Source: Acanthochromis polyacanthus (taxonomy: Eukaryota > Chordata > Actinopteri > Pomacentridae). From it: DNA of 64,000 bases. The position numbers were made by a program, and so were the translations under genes. Positions 59,101 through 62,265 of this stretch are shown piece after piece. The notes under the pieces were generated by a model. That model had not been told where the DNA came from, ran no database searches, and was given only the letters and a program-made list of their open reading frames with translations. Position 1 is the first letter of the stretch, and each line of letters opens with the position of its first letter. The stretch covers positions 5,089,828 through 5,153,827 of the forward strand of contig NC_067123.1 of assembly GCF_021347895.1 (NCBI RefSeq), written 5' to 3'.

Positions 59101-61925
59101 TCCAGCTCACATGTGGAATAAAACAAATAAATTTGAAGTGATTTTATAAAATACTGTTGAAACAAAAAATAAGAAAATACTCATTATAGGGATGATATTG
59201 ATTATTGAATAATCAATTAATTGCAGCTAAAAATCAAACAACTGAAGCAGATGGAGAACAAATCAGAGTCAGGAAAAGGCTAATAACACCACCAAATAAT
59301 GCGGCGGAGTTATGCGACAGTCGGCGTTGGTTTGTCTGTCTGTTAGCAAGCTTATTCAAAAACAGGCTAATCTAGCTAATTATTCATTCATTCAAATCTG
59401 CCTCATCTTCTTATGTCTTGCTTGATTGTCTCTGTTTGCATGGTTTGACTGTGAACGCTGTTTTTAAGGGTGCTATATAAATACAGTTATTACTCCACCA
59501 AGGAACGCAGAGTTATGTGATGATTGGGGTCCGTCTGTCCGTCTGTTCACAACATTACTGCTAAAAACCAAACAATTTAAAATGTATTAACCAGAAAGGC
59601 AGCAGACGGAGGATAAACCAGAGCGAGCAAAAAGCTCTTTTTCATCTCTAAGTGCTGGACAGATAAAAACATCCAATGAAGAAAAAAGCAAACAAACAAT
59701 TTGCATTCCTCGTAAGATCGTCTCGTTTCAATTTTTACTGCTTAGAGGAGAAACTATAAACTATCAGAGGAAACAGATGATTAGTCACAGGAATGAAACG
59801 TTCACATCAGAAAATCTACATTAATGTGTCGACTATTTACTGGAAAAGCAAAAAGAAAGGGGAAAGAAAAGGTCAAATTAGTGTACAAGCTTTTCTATTT
59901 TTTTATTTTGCTGTTTTAGTTTACAGGAAAACGGCTGCTGACAGTTGTTCTGGCCACTGGATGGAGGATGATTGTCTCGGCAGCCGGGATTCTATTTAAC
60001 TGTGAATTTTAAAAAGGATACAGAACATTTTTAAAAAGATAATACAAATCTGGCTTCTTTCCATTAACTGCAGAGGAAAAAATTTTAACTCAGACTGTGA
60101 AACTTGAGTTTTTCTGCTGATTTTAAAGAAGAATATTACAGAAAATGTCCCCGTGCAGCAGGTCTGGTTCTTTAACTTTATTCTGTATAAAACTTCAGCG
60201 TTTTCATGAACGTCTTCGCTACTCTGCAGCTCCAACACACAGACACTCGGCTCACCCGGTTTCCATCCAGTAAAAACACCATCTGGACGTGTTAACAAGA
60301 CGAGAAACGAGACTTTCTCTTCTCTTCGATGAACTTTAAACTCTCTTCTGTCTCTGCCGGATTCTCACTTCTGCTGCTTTTGGCCTTTTGGTTTTGCCAA
60401 AACTGAGGAAAACTCAGTGGCTGAAGCTTTTCTCCAACTGGCTGCTTCTTATTTATAAACCCTGCATCTAAAACTCCTTTTATTTACATTTTATCCCTCC
60501 GTCACGTTAACATCTTGACTATTCTTTATATTCTGCGTTTATCTTTTGGTTTTGTGAGATTCCACATAAATCTGCTGCATCTTTGTGGAGGTTTTAAAAC
60601 TTTGGGATTCATATATAAACAATACAGCAACTGTACTTTAAGCTGTGTAAAGTTATTTGAAGATTTTTTTCAGCACCGATATTCATCCAAAAACACCAGA
60701 GAGAAAAAGATAAAACAAAAATCACAAACATCTTTCTCATTCACTTTGCTTTTTAATTTACCACCTATTATAAAGCGAATAGTCTGTAAAAATCAAAGTT
60801 CACTGCAATAACAACAGCTCAGATGAATGAGACTCATCAATAATTAATGTAAATTACATTCAGTTTGTTGCTTCCAGCTGTTTAGGAAATGTTCCTCTGA
60901 GTTTATTAAACATCTGCAGCGTCAGCCAGCAGCAGGAACCAATCAGAGAGAAGCTGAACACGTTTATACAGGACTTTCATTAAAGAACGAAAACTCTAAT
61001 TTATCCCTGACATGGACAATAATGATCAATCAGCTGTTGTATGAGCTGCACGTTTAGACATAAACTATTATTTAGAGCATTTGATAAATTGATGTTTGAT
61101 TGGATTCAGCTCAATTTAATAGAGAACTGGTATTTAACAACAAAAAAGGAGTATTAAAATGTCTAAATAAGATATAACAATAATAATCATCACATTAGTG
61201 GATTATTCTGTTTTATACATGACGGAAAGTGGAACTATGAAAATCATTAAAATGTCTGAAGAGTTTCTGCTCCTCTGATTAATATTTATCTCTCAAAAGT
61301 TTGGGGCCACCAAAACAATTATTATGTTGCTCTAAAGGAGTTAAAGTTGCTCTATATTAGCTAAAGTTGCTCTATAATAGTTAAAGTTGCTCTAAATAAG
61401 GTAAAGTTGACCTACACTACTGTTCAAAAGCTTGGGGTCACTCAGACAATTTCACCTTTTTCATGAAAACTCACACTTTTATTCATGTTCTAACATAACT
61501 GTACAAGGGTTTCCTAATCATCAATGAGCCTTTCAACACCATGAACTAACACAATGCAGCATTAGAACACAGGAGTGATGGTTGCTGGAATAGTCATTTA
61601 CCACATTAACCATGTCTACACTGGATTTATCATTCATTTAATGTCATCTTCATTGAAAAAAACGCCTTTCTTTCAAAAATAAAGACATTTCGAAGTGACC
61701 CCACACTGTTGAATGGTAGTGGAAACACAGCGTGTTCATGTCCACATACGTGTATCAGAGTCAGACCTGCATGTTCCTGAGCAGCTGGAAGATCTCCATC
61801 GTTCTGAGGACGATGTCTTGGACCGTCTCCTGGCCGATGCGACACAGTGACGCCGTGTTGACGTCACGAGCTGCCTGTGGCGGTGGCTGGCCGCCGAAAG
61901 GCGACACCAGAGGAGGGGTCGTCAT
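8916..61925 (-). CDS. med30: Mediator complex subunit 30, whole gene (4 coding exons)
   Basis: Coding sequence is join(61925-61767, 58485-58327, 45707-45600, 9011-8916) on the minus strand, 173 codons plus stop; human MED30 is about 178 residues. The product is a metazoan subunit of Mediator, the nuclear complex linking DNA-bound activators to RNA polymerase II, usually placed at the head/upper-tail interface. The family is recognised from the [18 protein letters not shown] block, the [15 protein letters not shown] block, the acidic [10 protein letters not shown] block and a C-terminal coiled-coil-like helix starting [11 protein letters not shown]. Each exon length is a multiple of three, and each junction has GT and AG with a pyrimidine-rich or otherwise plausible acceptor. 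The start was chosen because MTTPPL matches the family's N terminus. Introns are about 3.3, 12.6 and 36.6 kb and mostly repeats. Recognition rests on remembered family sequence; splicing is inferred, not observed. Confidence 0.95.
9541..10578 (-). mobile_element. Tc1-like transposon relic, nearly full span, antisense
   Basis: The minus strand encodes decayed Tc1-type transposase. The best block (10110-9907) reads [17 protein letters not shown], then [13 protein letters not shown], where the Asp of WSDES is the first catalytic residue. Plus-strand landmarks such as GGACCGCCTTTAGCTCTGA (about 9572) and GGTTGTTTAAGAAATGAGAAG (about 10413) match a common teleost Tc1 family I recognise. Many indels and stops are present, so it is dead. 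The ends are blurred (last block near AGGCAGTGG, 10566-10574). Confidence 0.75.
10579..14090. other. MED30 intron 3 segment, mostly unique
   Basis: Low-complexity ATTTTGAxxAATTTT repeats occur at 10830-10950. Two copies of a dispersed repeat (GTCTTTGTCATGGTG... CCACAATGCTCTCTGCTTGCC) occur at 11773-11870 and 12285-12380. Motif TTCATTGTGGTTCATTTTTCA lies at 13880-13900. 12840-13200 is a non-repetitive, homopolymer-poor block that could be conserved non-coding DNA. No exons seen. Confidence 0.45.
14244..14402 (+). pseudogene. Tc1/mariner transposase N-terminal fragment, 52 codons
   Basis: Begins [17 protein letters not shown] and continues [20 protein letters not shown], a helix-turn-helix DNA-binding domain of the kind at the N terminus of Tc1/mariner transposases. 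It reads across the palindrome centre into QEW and a stop. The catalytic domain is absent. An opposed, partly deleted copy lies in the right arm on the minus strand (about 14530-14415). Confidence 0.8.
14552..15096. mobile_element. piggyBac-type MITE
   Basis: 545 bp flanked by TTAA on both sides (14548-14551, 15097-15100), with ends CCCTTTACGCTTCAGT and, reverse-complemented, CCCTTTAAGCTTCAGT. It sits in the right arm of the inverted-repeat element. The left arm still has the unoccupied site GTCCTTAATACAAT (about 14206-14219), which directly shows a TTAA duplication on insertion. No transposase ORF. A short perfect palindrome (ACCGCCGGCGGT, 14581-14592) is near the left end. Confidence 0.9.
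15219..15396. repeat. fragment of a dispersed teleost repeat
   Basis: Ends in AATCAGTTGTTCCTTGGATC and TCATTTCTGACA, matching the start of the repeat at 16495-16645. The Tc1 element at 15397 inserted just beyond this point. Confidence 0.45.
15397..16319 (+). mobile_element. Tc1-like transposon, internally deleted
   Basis: Inverted ends CAGTGGGGAAAATAAGTATT at 15397 and its complement ending 16319, flanked by TA (15395-15396, 16320-16321). 923 bp versus about 1.5-1.6 kb for complete relatives. The N-terminal part of the transposase gene is missing and the remainder is frameshifted. Confidence 0.9.
15440..16104 (+). pseudogene. Tc1 transposase, C-terminal two thirds, frameshifted
   Basis: Blocks in order are [17 protein letters not shown], then in another frame [11 protein letters not shown] (first catalytic Asp), [23 protein letters not shown] (second Asp), then after another frameshift near 15855 [18 protein letters not shown] (catalytic Glu) and a normal terminus STKY with stop at 16102-16104. 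All three DDE residues survive, but at least two frameshifts and loss of the DNA-binding domain make it inactive. Confidence 0.88.
16495..16645. repeat. dispersed teleost repeat with CAGA/GTAC microsatellite
   Basis: Carries TCATTTCTGACC, GAAAATTTCATCCAAATTCA, a short (CAGA) run, (GTAC)3 and CTCCACTGTTCCTTGGTGGAG. This arrangement is familiar from teleost intron repeats; I cannot name its class with certainty. Related pieces lie at 15340-15394, 59295-59400 and 59495-59620. Confidence 0.5.
16681..16932. mobile_element. TA-flanked MITE, copy A (pogo/Tigger-like ends)
   Basis: 252 bp with ends CTGGGGGTCCTCGG and complement CAGGGGGTCCTCG, TA on both sides (16679-16680, 16933-16934). Shares ends with copies at 19115-19359 and 25738-26212. 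The pogo/Tigger assignment is inference from the CAGGGGGTCCTCG start and TA duplication. Confidence 0.75.
16935..17922. other. MED30 intron 3 segment, nothing recognised
   Basis: Unique-looking sequence with no transposon ends, tandem repeats or exon candidates that I can support. Confidence 0.45.
17927..18887. mobile_element. piggyBac-type element carrying a LINE fragment
   Basis: Flanked by TTAA (17923-17926, 18888-18891), with ends CCCTTCTGTTATTTTG and, reverse-complemented, CCCTCCTGTTAGCTTC. Both subterminal regions contain a CAAATTGATCC or TCGAATTGACCC block (GGGTCAATTYG type), common in a teleost piggyBac-like family. 961 bp. The middle is reverse transcriptase coding sequence that does not belong to piggyBac. 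Confidence 0.8.
18350..18775 (+). pseudogene. LINE reverse transcriptase C-terminal fragment inside the piggyBac-type element
   Basis: Reads [53 protein letters not shown], then a frame break at GR followed by [18 protein letters not shown] sequence. This is the post-catalytic region of a non-LTR reverse transcriptase. No polymerase motif is present. It may be a later insertion or captured cargo. Confidence 0.75.
19115..19359. mobile_element. TA-flanked MITE, copy B (partial)
   Basis: The right end GACCCCCTG followed by TA and the internal GGGAGCCATAATGAAGGGCA block match copy C at 25738-26212. The left portion is shortened and blurred (ACTCAACTTA near 19121). Confidence 0.7.
19362..20571. 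other. MED30 intron 3 segment, possible conserved non-coding block
   Basis: Contains a copy of the dispersed motif ATGAACCACAGTGGAGAAAA (19520-19539). 20050-20340 is repeat-free, with TAATTAGCAT, TTAATTAACTCTG and TGCATTATCTGCAC, the texture of enhancer-like non-coding DNA. No exon seen. Confidence 0.35.
20572..21660. repeat. unnamed composite dispersed repeat, copy 1
   Basis: A conserved 200-bp module (20572-20780; includes CTTTGAAGTCCATAGAGGTG and GGGTCCAGATTTATCACTTT) is followed by degenerate CACAAAAxGACAAAA sequence, a second module fragment at 21185-21235, CATCTATCCAGGAGTCACAA at 21445-21464, an inverted TTTTGTG stretch, and a module end (AATATTCACAGTATGAAGGT, 21617-21636). The same module recurs inverted at 28740-28945 and 29195-29330. 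Confidence 0.65.
21661..22029. other. intron 3 segment, nothing recognised
   Basis: No features beyond a short open frame without known similarity. Confidence 0.4.
22363..23989 (+). mobile_element. Tc1-like transposon, apparently complete
   Basis: 1627 bp with ends CAGTGCCTTGTGAAAGTATT at 22363 and the complement ending 23989. Terminal repeats run about 210 bp each, with an outer TTCGGCCCCCTT and an inner ATTATTCGGCCCC direct repeat in each arm, the IR/DR layout of Sleeping Beauty-like elements. The right flank is TA (23990-23991); the left flank is GA (22361-22362), probably a mutated TA. The transposase frame is uninterrupted. Confidence 0.95.
22754..23773 (+). CDS. Tc1-like transposase, 339 aa, open frame
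   Basis: Cut-and-paste transposase acting in the nucleus on the terminal repeats of its own element. Residues 1-55 and 60-120 form the paired-type helix-turn-helix DNA-binding domain ([18 protein letters not shown]), with a GRP motif at about 58-60 between the subdomains. The catalytic triad is D152 (WSDETK), D243 (QQDNDPKH) and E278 (NPMENLW), with 34 residues between the last two as in DD34E enzymes. The glycine-rich KHGGGS box is at 185-190. It ends ATKY, as is typical. Length equals that of Sleeping Beauty-type enzymes (about 340). No stop or frameshift. Individual residues may still be damaged, for example HKAK where HTAK or HTSK is usual, so activity is uncertain. Confidence 0.95.
   Translation: MKTKEHTRQVPDTVVEKFKAGFGYKKISQALNISRSTVQAIILKWKEYQTTANLPRPGRPSKLSPRTRRRLIRDAAKRPMITLDELQRSTAEVGESVHRTTISRTLHKSGFYGRVARRKPFLKDIHKKSRLKFATSHLGDTPNMWKKVLWSDETKIQLFGHNAKRYVWRKSNTAHHPEHTIPTVKHGGGSLMVWACFSSAGTGKMVKIDGKMNGAKYRSILEENLLESAKDPRLGRRFIFQQDNDPKHKAKSTMEWFTNKRIQVLEWPSQSPDLNPMENLWAELKTAVHKRSPSNLTELQLFCKEEWARISVSPCAKLIETYPKRLAAVIAAKGGATKY
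24396..25129. other. intron 3 segment, possible conserved block
   Basis: 24500-24680 is repeat-free and GC-richer (GGGGACCTGTGACGCTAAAT, GGCTTTAATTCACCCG), with the look of non-coding conserved sequence. Otherwise nothing recognised. Confidence 0.3.
25130..25270. repeat. dispersed repeat (GTCTTTGTCATGGTG family), copy
   Basis: Shares GGTCATTAACTGCCAC and AGTCTTTGTCATGGTGAC with copies near 11773, 12285 and, inverted, 46090-46270 and 46395-46545. Family unknown to me. Confidence 0.55.
25555..25737 (+). mobile_element. retroposon 3' tail, copy 1
   Basis: Contains TGCTTGATTGTCTCTGTG and ends GTGTGCTATATAAATGAAGG, the 'ctatataaata' terminus of CR1/L2-related SINEs and LINEs. A second copy is at 59380-59495. 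The MITE at 25738 follows directly. Confidence 0.55.
25738..26212. mobile_element. TA-flanked MITE, copy C (longest)
   Basis: 475 bp with ends CAGGGGGTCCTCAACTTAC and, reverse-complemented, CAGGTGGTCCTCGGCTTAC; TA follows the right end. Subterminal GTAAGTCGATTTTCGTC and ACGTAACGACGAAACGC are complementary-style GTCGT repeats. No transposase is convincing. Copies A and B share ends and parts of the centre. Confidence 0.8.
26213..26879. other. intron 3 segment with one dispersed motif copy
   Basis: 26267-26325 holds TTTTTCTTCACTGTGGTTCA and TCTAAAGTCCTGCACCTCC, part of the short dispersed motif also at 7030, 13870 and 19518. The rest is AT-rich with nothing recognised. Confidence 0.4.
26880..27080. 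repeat. degenerate 10-bp repeat (TTTATCAGGT)
   Basis: Variants of TTTATCAGGT, TTAATCAGGT and TTATTAGGT follow each other for about 200 bp. Confidence 0.75.
27081..28359. other. intron 3 segment, possible conserved non-coding DNA
   Basis: Repeat-free. 27410-27690 contains ACAGGTGGAGAG, TCTAATTACCTCCAT, GATAAAAGCAGCTAATTCC and AATTTAAAGCCTCCAATCAG, plausible transcription factor sites in a homopolymer-poor stretch. No exon found. Confidence 0.3.
28360..29340. repeat. unnamed composite dispersed repeat, copy 2 (inverted relative to copy 1)
   Basis: Two modules, 28740-28945 and 29195-29330, both contain GATAAATCTGGACCCACCTC and ATGGA(C/T)TTCAA(A/G)GACCTGGA and are inverted relative to copy 1. 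TTTTGTG/ATTTTGG-rich degenerate stretches lie beside and between them (28490-28640, 28945-29190). Confidence 0.65.
29341..29472 (+). mobile_element. LINE/SINE 3' tail with ATT repeats
   Basis: Ends GAAAGGCACTATACAAATAA followed by AATGTATT and (ATT)n, the classic CR1/L2-type tail. Confidence 0.65.
29473..29984. other. intron 3 segment, nothing recognised
   Basis: No repeats, exon candidates or transposon ends that I can support. Confidence 0.4.
30071..31328. mobile_element. hAT element, non-autonomous, 1258 bp
   Basis: Ends TAGGGCTGGGCGATATGAC are identical over 19 bp in inverted orientation. The perfect 8-bp target duplication is CTTGGGAT (30063-30070 and 31329-31336). Subterminal ATCG-rich repeats (TATCGTCTGG, TATCGTTTTATG, TATATCGTGATG) occur at both ends. 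No long transposase frame. A second element (30293-30665) lies inside. Confidence 0.9.
30293..30665. mobile_element. palindromic hAT-like MITE nested in the 1258-bp hAT element
   Basis: Starts TAGGGCTGCAGCTAACGA. Arms of about 165 bp are inverted copies (CGTCTGAGCATGAAACGGCA and GAAGTGAGCGCGCAATGCAA in both), centred near 30485. The right terminus seems to have lost its last 20 bp, since the arm stops at ACTCGAGG. CpG-rich, unlike the surroundings. No clear target duplication. Confidence 0.75.
31671..32879. other. intron 3 segment with a GAGGAT microsatellite
   Basis: 32170-32220 is a purine-rich GAGGATGAAGAG repeat. Around it, 32060-32165 and 32245-32350 look repeat-free and enhancer-like (GCTGTAATTAACAGGGTATT, AATTTATTCACACTTAGGCTG). 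No exon seen. Confidence 0.35.
32880..33965. repeat. degenerate minisatellite AAACCAGGATTAAACCAGACTG
   Basis: About 1 kb of loosely repeated 11- and 22-23-bp units built from GAAACCAGGAT, TAAACCAGACTG and GGAACCAGGAT. 33450-33520 and 33565-33640 are near-identical longer blocks, so duplication is at more than one scale. 33715-33850 is a non-repeat interruption. Confidence 0.85.
33715..33850. other. short insertion inside the AAACCAGG array
   Basis: GCTTCTGATGAAGGCGAGAG followed by CTTTCGCCAAAACTGTCAAG resembles the 'gaagaaggc...gccgaaac' repeats of Penelope-like or DIRS elements. The match is weak and from memory. Confidence 0.25.
33966..35399. other. intron 3 segment, nothing recognised
   Basis: AT-rich with a short (TTAA)n run at 34270-34284. 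No transposon ends or exon-like blocks. Confidence 0.4.
35400..35883. repeat. degenerate AAAATGATCCAAAATGAC repeat
   Basis: Short variants of TCCAGAATGACAGAAAAT and AAAATGATCCAG for nearly 500 bp with no fixed period. Confidence 0.6.
35884..36662 (-). mobile_element. 5'-truncated LINE
   Basis: Minus-strand LINE 3' part. Its 3' end reads GAGATTAATAAAGTCTATCT with TATCT tail repeats (35884-35905 on the plus strand as complement). It starts abruptly at 36662 within the reverse transcriptase thumb region. Coding remains open for 206 codons, so this is a fairly young insertion. Confidence 0.85.
36022..36642 (-). pseudogene. LINE reverse transcriptase C-terminal fragment, 206 codons open
   Basis: Reads [56 protein letters not shown], then [12 protein letters not shown], the post-catalytic region of a non-LTR reverse transcriptase. 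It ends with [14 protein letters not shown] and a stop. The polymerase motifs lie upstream of the truncation and are absent, so it makes no functional enzyme. Confidence 0.88.
36663..36805 (+). mobile_element. retroposon 3' tail (GAATCTT repeats)
   Basis: Ends GGGTACAATAAATATTTTGAATCTTGAATCTTGG, in form a LINE/SINE tail with short tandem GAATCTT repeats, in the opposite orientation to the neighbouring LINE. Confidence 0.55.
36990..37470. repeat. degenerate tandem repeat around AGCTAACTACACAGCTAAAG
   Basis: Repeated AAGCTAACTACRCAGCTAAAG and TCATAGAAAGAAGCTAA units, about 33 bp apart, diverged. Confidence 0.7.
37471..38489. other. intron 3 segment, nothing recognised
   Basis: Contains a poly-A run and unique sequence. 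No transposon ends or exons supported. Confidence 0.35.
38490..42730. repeat. 47-bp satellite array, about 88 units, with higher-order duplication
   Basis: Unit contains CTGACTGCACCTCATTATCA, TTCTATAATTCTGTCATGTA and GAATGRT; the period is 47 bp. 38490-38870 is diverged, the rest highly uniform. Shortened units with GCAGCTCATAATTC (15-bp deletion) recur near 39950, 40225, 41065 and 41330. Marker variants (ATTCGATAAT, GACAGCACC, TAGTATGG, CATATAGAATAG) recur at about 1103-1106 bp spacing, showing a 1.1-kb higher-order duplication from about 39.75 to 41.85 kb. Confidence 0.95.
42731..43804. other. intron 3 segment, nothing recognised
   Basis: AT-rich unique sequence with no exon, transposon end or repeat that I can support. 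Confidence 0.4.
43805..45170. repeat. composite dispersed repeat, copy 3, with internal 21-bp array
   Basis: Left part shares AATTTCATCAGTACAGCAGA and CAGGTGTCACAGTCTAAAC with copies 1 and 2. 44030-44720 is a tandem of 21-bp units (AACGTCCCATTAAAAGACAAA and relatives), followed by CACAAAA-type sequence to 45110 and GATGATTCTTATGTCAC at 45153. The plus-strand ORF with NVPLKDK heptads (44251-44511) is a product of the 21-bp period. Confidence 0.65.
45171..45599. other. intron 3 end next to exon 3, possible conserved block
   Basis: 45245-45480 is repeat-free, with GATAAAGTTTATTAACTGCAG, CCTAATTATTATTTCTAATT and similar AT-rich sites. Its position beside exon 3 and lack of repeats make it a candidate regulatory block only. 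Confidence 0.3.
45600..45707 (-). CDS. med30: MED30 coding exon 3
   Basis: 36 codons starting [12 protein letters not shown] and ending [11 protein letters not shown]. The acceptor is tttccag at 45714-45708 and the donor gtaccg begins at 45599. It encodes the charged linker between the central helices and the C-terminal coiled coil. The region [11 protein letters not shown] is more Gly/Asn-rich than the human counterpart. Phase 0 at both ends. Related satellite arrays lie on both sides, at 38.5-42.7 kb in intron 3 and 46.3-47.5 kb in intron 2. Confidence 0.93.
45715..46085. other. intron 2 start, nothing recognised
   Basis: No repeats or genes that I can support. Confidence 0.35.
46086..46560. 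repeat. two inverted copies of the GTCTTTGTCATGGTG dispersed repeat
   Basis: 46090-46270 and 46395-46545 carry CACCATGACAAAGACTCC or ACATGACAAAGATTTC and ATTAATGACCTCTGA-type blocks, the reverse complement of copies at 11773, 12285 and 25130. Satellite-like GTAGTGTAGAATGGTCTGCTG units lie between and after them. Confidence 0.6.
46560..47485. repeat. 46-bp satellite array, cousin of the 47-bp array
   Basis: Unit contains TGTAGTGTAGAATAGACTGA, TGTACCTCACTATTATCCTT and TAAATC; the period is 46 bp and there are about 20 units. It shares TGTAGAATRGWCTGA and the CTCATTAT/CTCACTATTAT core with the array at 38.5-42.7 kb but is a distinct, separately homogenised subfamily on the other side of exon 3. 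Confidence 0.93.
47486..48229. other. intron 2 segment, possible conserved block
   Basis: 47850-48060 is repeat-free (ACGTGTAATTATTCTAACGC, GGGAGATTAATTCATTTTTA). No exon found. Confidence 0.3.
48230..48535. repeat. degenerate TTTTGTGTCTCTTTGTGGTxATTTT repeat
   Basis: Opposite orientation to the CACAAAA stretches elsewhere in the window; probably the same composite dispersed repeat. Confidence 0.55.
48536..50189. other. intron 2 segment; possible Tc1 relic at 49170-49560
   Basis: 49174-49205 has TACAGTAGCACAC and CCAAAAGTTTGGAAACAAC, resembling Tc1 terminal sequence, but no opposite end or transposase was found. The rest is unique. Confidence 0.3.
50190..52020. repeat. A-rich array of about 42-bp units
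   Basis: Units such as AGAAAAATGAGACACAAAAC plus ACCAAAAACCAGACAAAAAGCA repeat with period near 42 bp and many small indels. Longer identical blocks recur (50250-50420 versus 50550-50690 versus 50770-50900), so segments were duplicated as groups. One strand is about 60% A, which makes long spurious frames on both strands. Confidence 0.9.
52021..52739. other. intron 2 segment, nothing recognised
   Basis: Unique sequence after the A-rich array. No exon supported. Confidence 0.35.
52838..53087. repeat. hairpin-forming inverted repeat
   Basis: GAAGAGTTTATTTGCAAAAACAGA... at 52838 and its complement ...TTTTTGCAAATAAACTCTTC near 53060-53081 form arms of about 90 bp, including TACTTGAGATAATAT and complement. 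The loop is about 75 bp and AT-rich. Possibly a small MITE. Confidence 0.8.
53081..53182. repeat. (GATA)n microsatellite
   Basis: Starts as ATATAGATATATAG and becomes about 17 perfect GATA units. It sits at the right foot of the hairpin. Confidence 0.95.
53205..54490. mobile_element. hAT-type MITE relic containing a 21-bp minisatellite
   Basis: The right end TCGATAGCTGCAGTCCT (about 54480-54497) and CGATTACTCATGAATAGTC resemble the common TAGGGCTGCAACTAACGATT family, and the left part has TTAATCGAGGCAAAATTCTC and GGGACACTTCTACTTTAACT, also typical. Ends and target duplication are not clear. Confidence 0.45.
53945..54320. repeat. 21-bp minisatellite, about 18 units
   Basis: Unit TACTATGCTATATATTTACA plus G, with a TACTATACTATAT variant roughly every third to sixth unit. 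As 21 is divisible by 3, plus-strand frames stay open through it (YAIYLQY repeats), which is an artefact and not a gene. Confidence 0.95.
54491..55439. other. intron 2 segment, possible conserved block
   Basis: 54870-55010 is GC-richer and repeat-free (GCTGCTAATTAGGCTGCGAT, GGCGGCCAATAGCGAGCG). No exon seen. Confidence 0.3.
55440..56545. repeat. AT-rich array, units with TTTACATTTAGAAGAATCTG
   Basis: Degenerate units with AAAAATGTGCAATATTTATA and TTTACATTTAGAAGAATCT. 56210-56440 is a clean tandem of about 63-bp units (about 3.5 copies). Confidence 0.8.
56546..57400. other. spacer between two opposed AT-rich arrays
   Basis: Mostly unique sequence; a CAT run at 57167-57180. No exon recognised. 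Confidence 0.35.
57401..58100. repeat. AT-rich array in the opposite orientation
   Basis: Units such as ACTACACAGATACTTCTATA and TGCACAGATTCTTCTACATG are the reverse complement of the array at 55.4-56.5 kb. A further short copy occurs at 52740-52835. Confidence 0.75.
58327..58485 (-). CDS. med30: MED30 coding exon 2
   Basis: 53 codons beginning LPNGVTYHP after an AG at 58487-58486 (intron end ctcag) and ending DPIPPE before GT at 58326-58325 (gtgagc). It encodes the central helical region, including [19 protein letters not shown], which is nearly invariant among vertebrates as I remember the family. The exon is in phase 0 at both ends, so skipping it would keep the frame. Confidence 0.95.
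58488..61411. other. med30: MED30 intron 1, mostly unique with dispersed repeat pieces
   Basis: 59295-59400 and 59495-59620 contain CGGAGTTATGCGAC or GAGTTATGTGATGATTGG with GTCTGTCTGTTAGCAAGC-type runs, related to 16495-16645. 59380-59495 is a second copy of the retroposon tail at 25555-25737. 61290-61400 repeats AGTTAAAGTTGCTCTAWA four times. 59700-61280 has nothing I recognise. Confidence 0.45.
61412..61722. mobile_element. Tc1/mariner-type MITE next to exon 1
   Basis: Ends CTACACTACTGTTCAAAAGC and, reverse-complemented, CCACTACCATTCAACAGTGT, then TTGGGGTCAC and GTGACCCC inside them. Internal GAACACAGGAGTGATGGTTGC matches a widespread teleost MITE. About 311 bp, no coding. It ends 45 bp before the exon 1 splice donor. 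Confidence 0.8.
61767..61925 (-). CDS. med30: MED30 coding exon 1
   Basis: 53 codons from ATG (61925-61923) to CAG (61769-61767), followed by GT at 61766-61765. It encodes the short Pro/Gly/Gln-rich N terminus (residues 1-18) and then the most conserved block of the family, ending in IFQLLRNMQ. The N-terminal tract is a few residues shorter than in human, which accounts for most of the total length difference. The reading frame stays open upstream to 62228, but that extension is low-complexity Pro/Ser sequence with no family match, so it is probably 5' UTR. Confidence 0.95.
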
Positions 61926-62265
61926 GGAGACAGCTGATGAAGATGGAGGAGGAGGTCCAGGTGAGCTACCTGTCAGGATGCTCCACCAGAACACCTTTAC
62001 ATGCCTACAGAGCAGAGAGAAGATGAGAACTTCAACAACTTTAACCTTTATTTCTACAGGCAATCTCACTGAGACATGGATCTCATTCTCAAGAGAAGCC
62101 TGTCCTCCAGTAACACAACAAAACAACAGTGAGTCACGGACAAACAGCACTGAGGGACCTGAACTAGACAATATAACAATAAAATATAAAAGTGACAGGT
62201 TCATGACAAAACACAACAGATACATCAAAATTAACGTGCAGAAGCACCGAGCAATAAAGTTAAAG
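61926..62265 (-). promoter_or_regulatory. med30: probable MED30 5' UTR and core promoter region
   Basis: Only about 340 bp lie between the start codon and the minisatellite. No TATA box or CpG island stands out; the sequence has GGTGGCTGGC/CCGCC-type GC content only inside exon 1. The transcription start cannot be placed from sequence, and an upstream non-coding exon beyond the array is possible. Confidence 0.3.

Noticed and set aside
61761..62228. Longer MED30 N terminus starting at 62228
   Set aside because: The extra 102 codons have no similarity to the MED30 family, while MTTPPL at 61925 matches the expected start.
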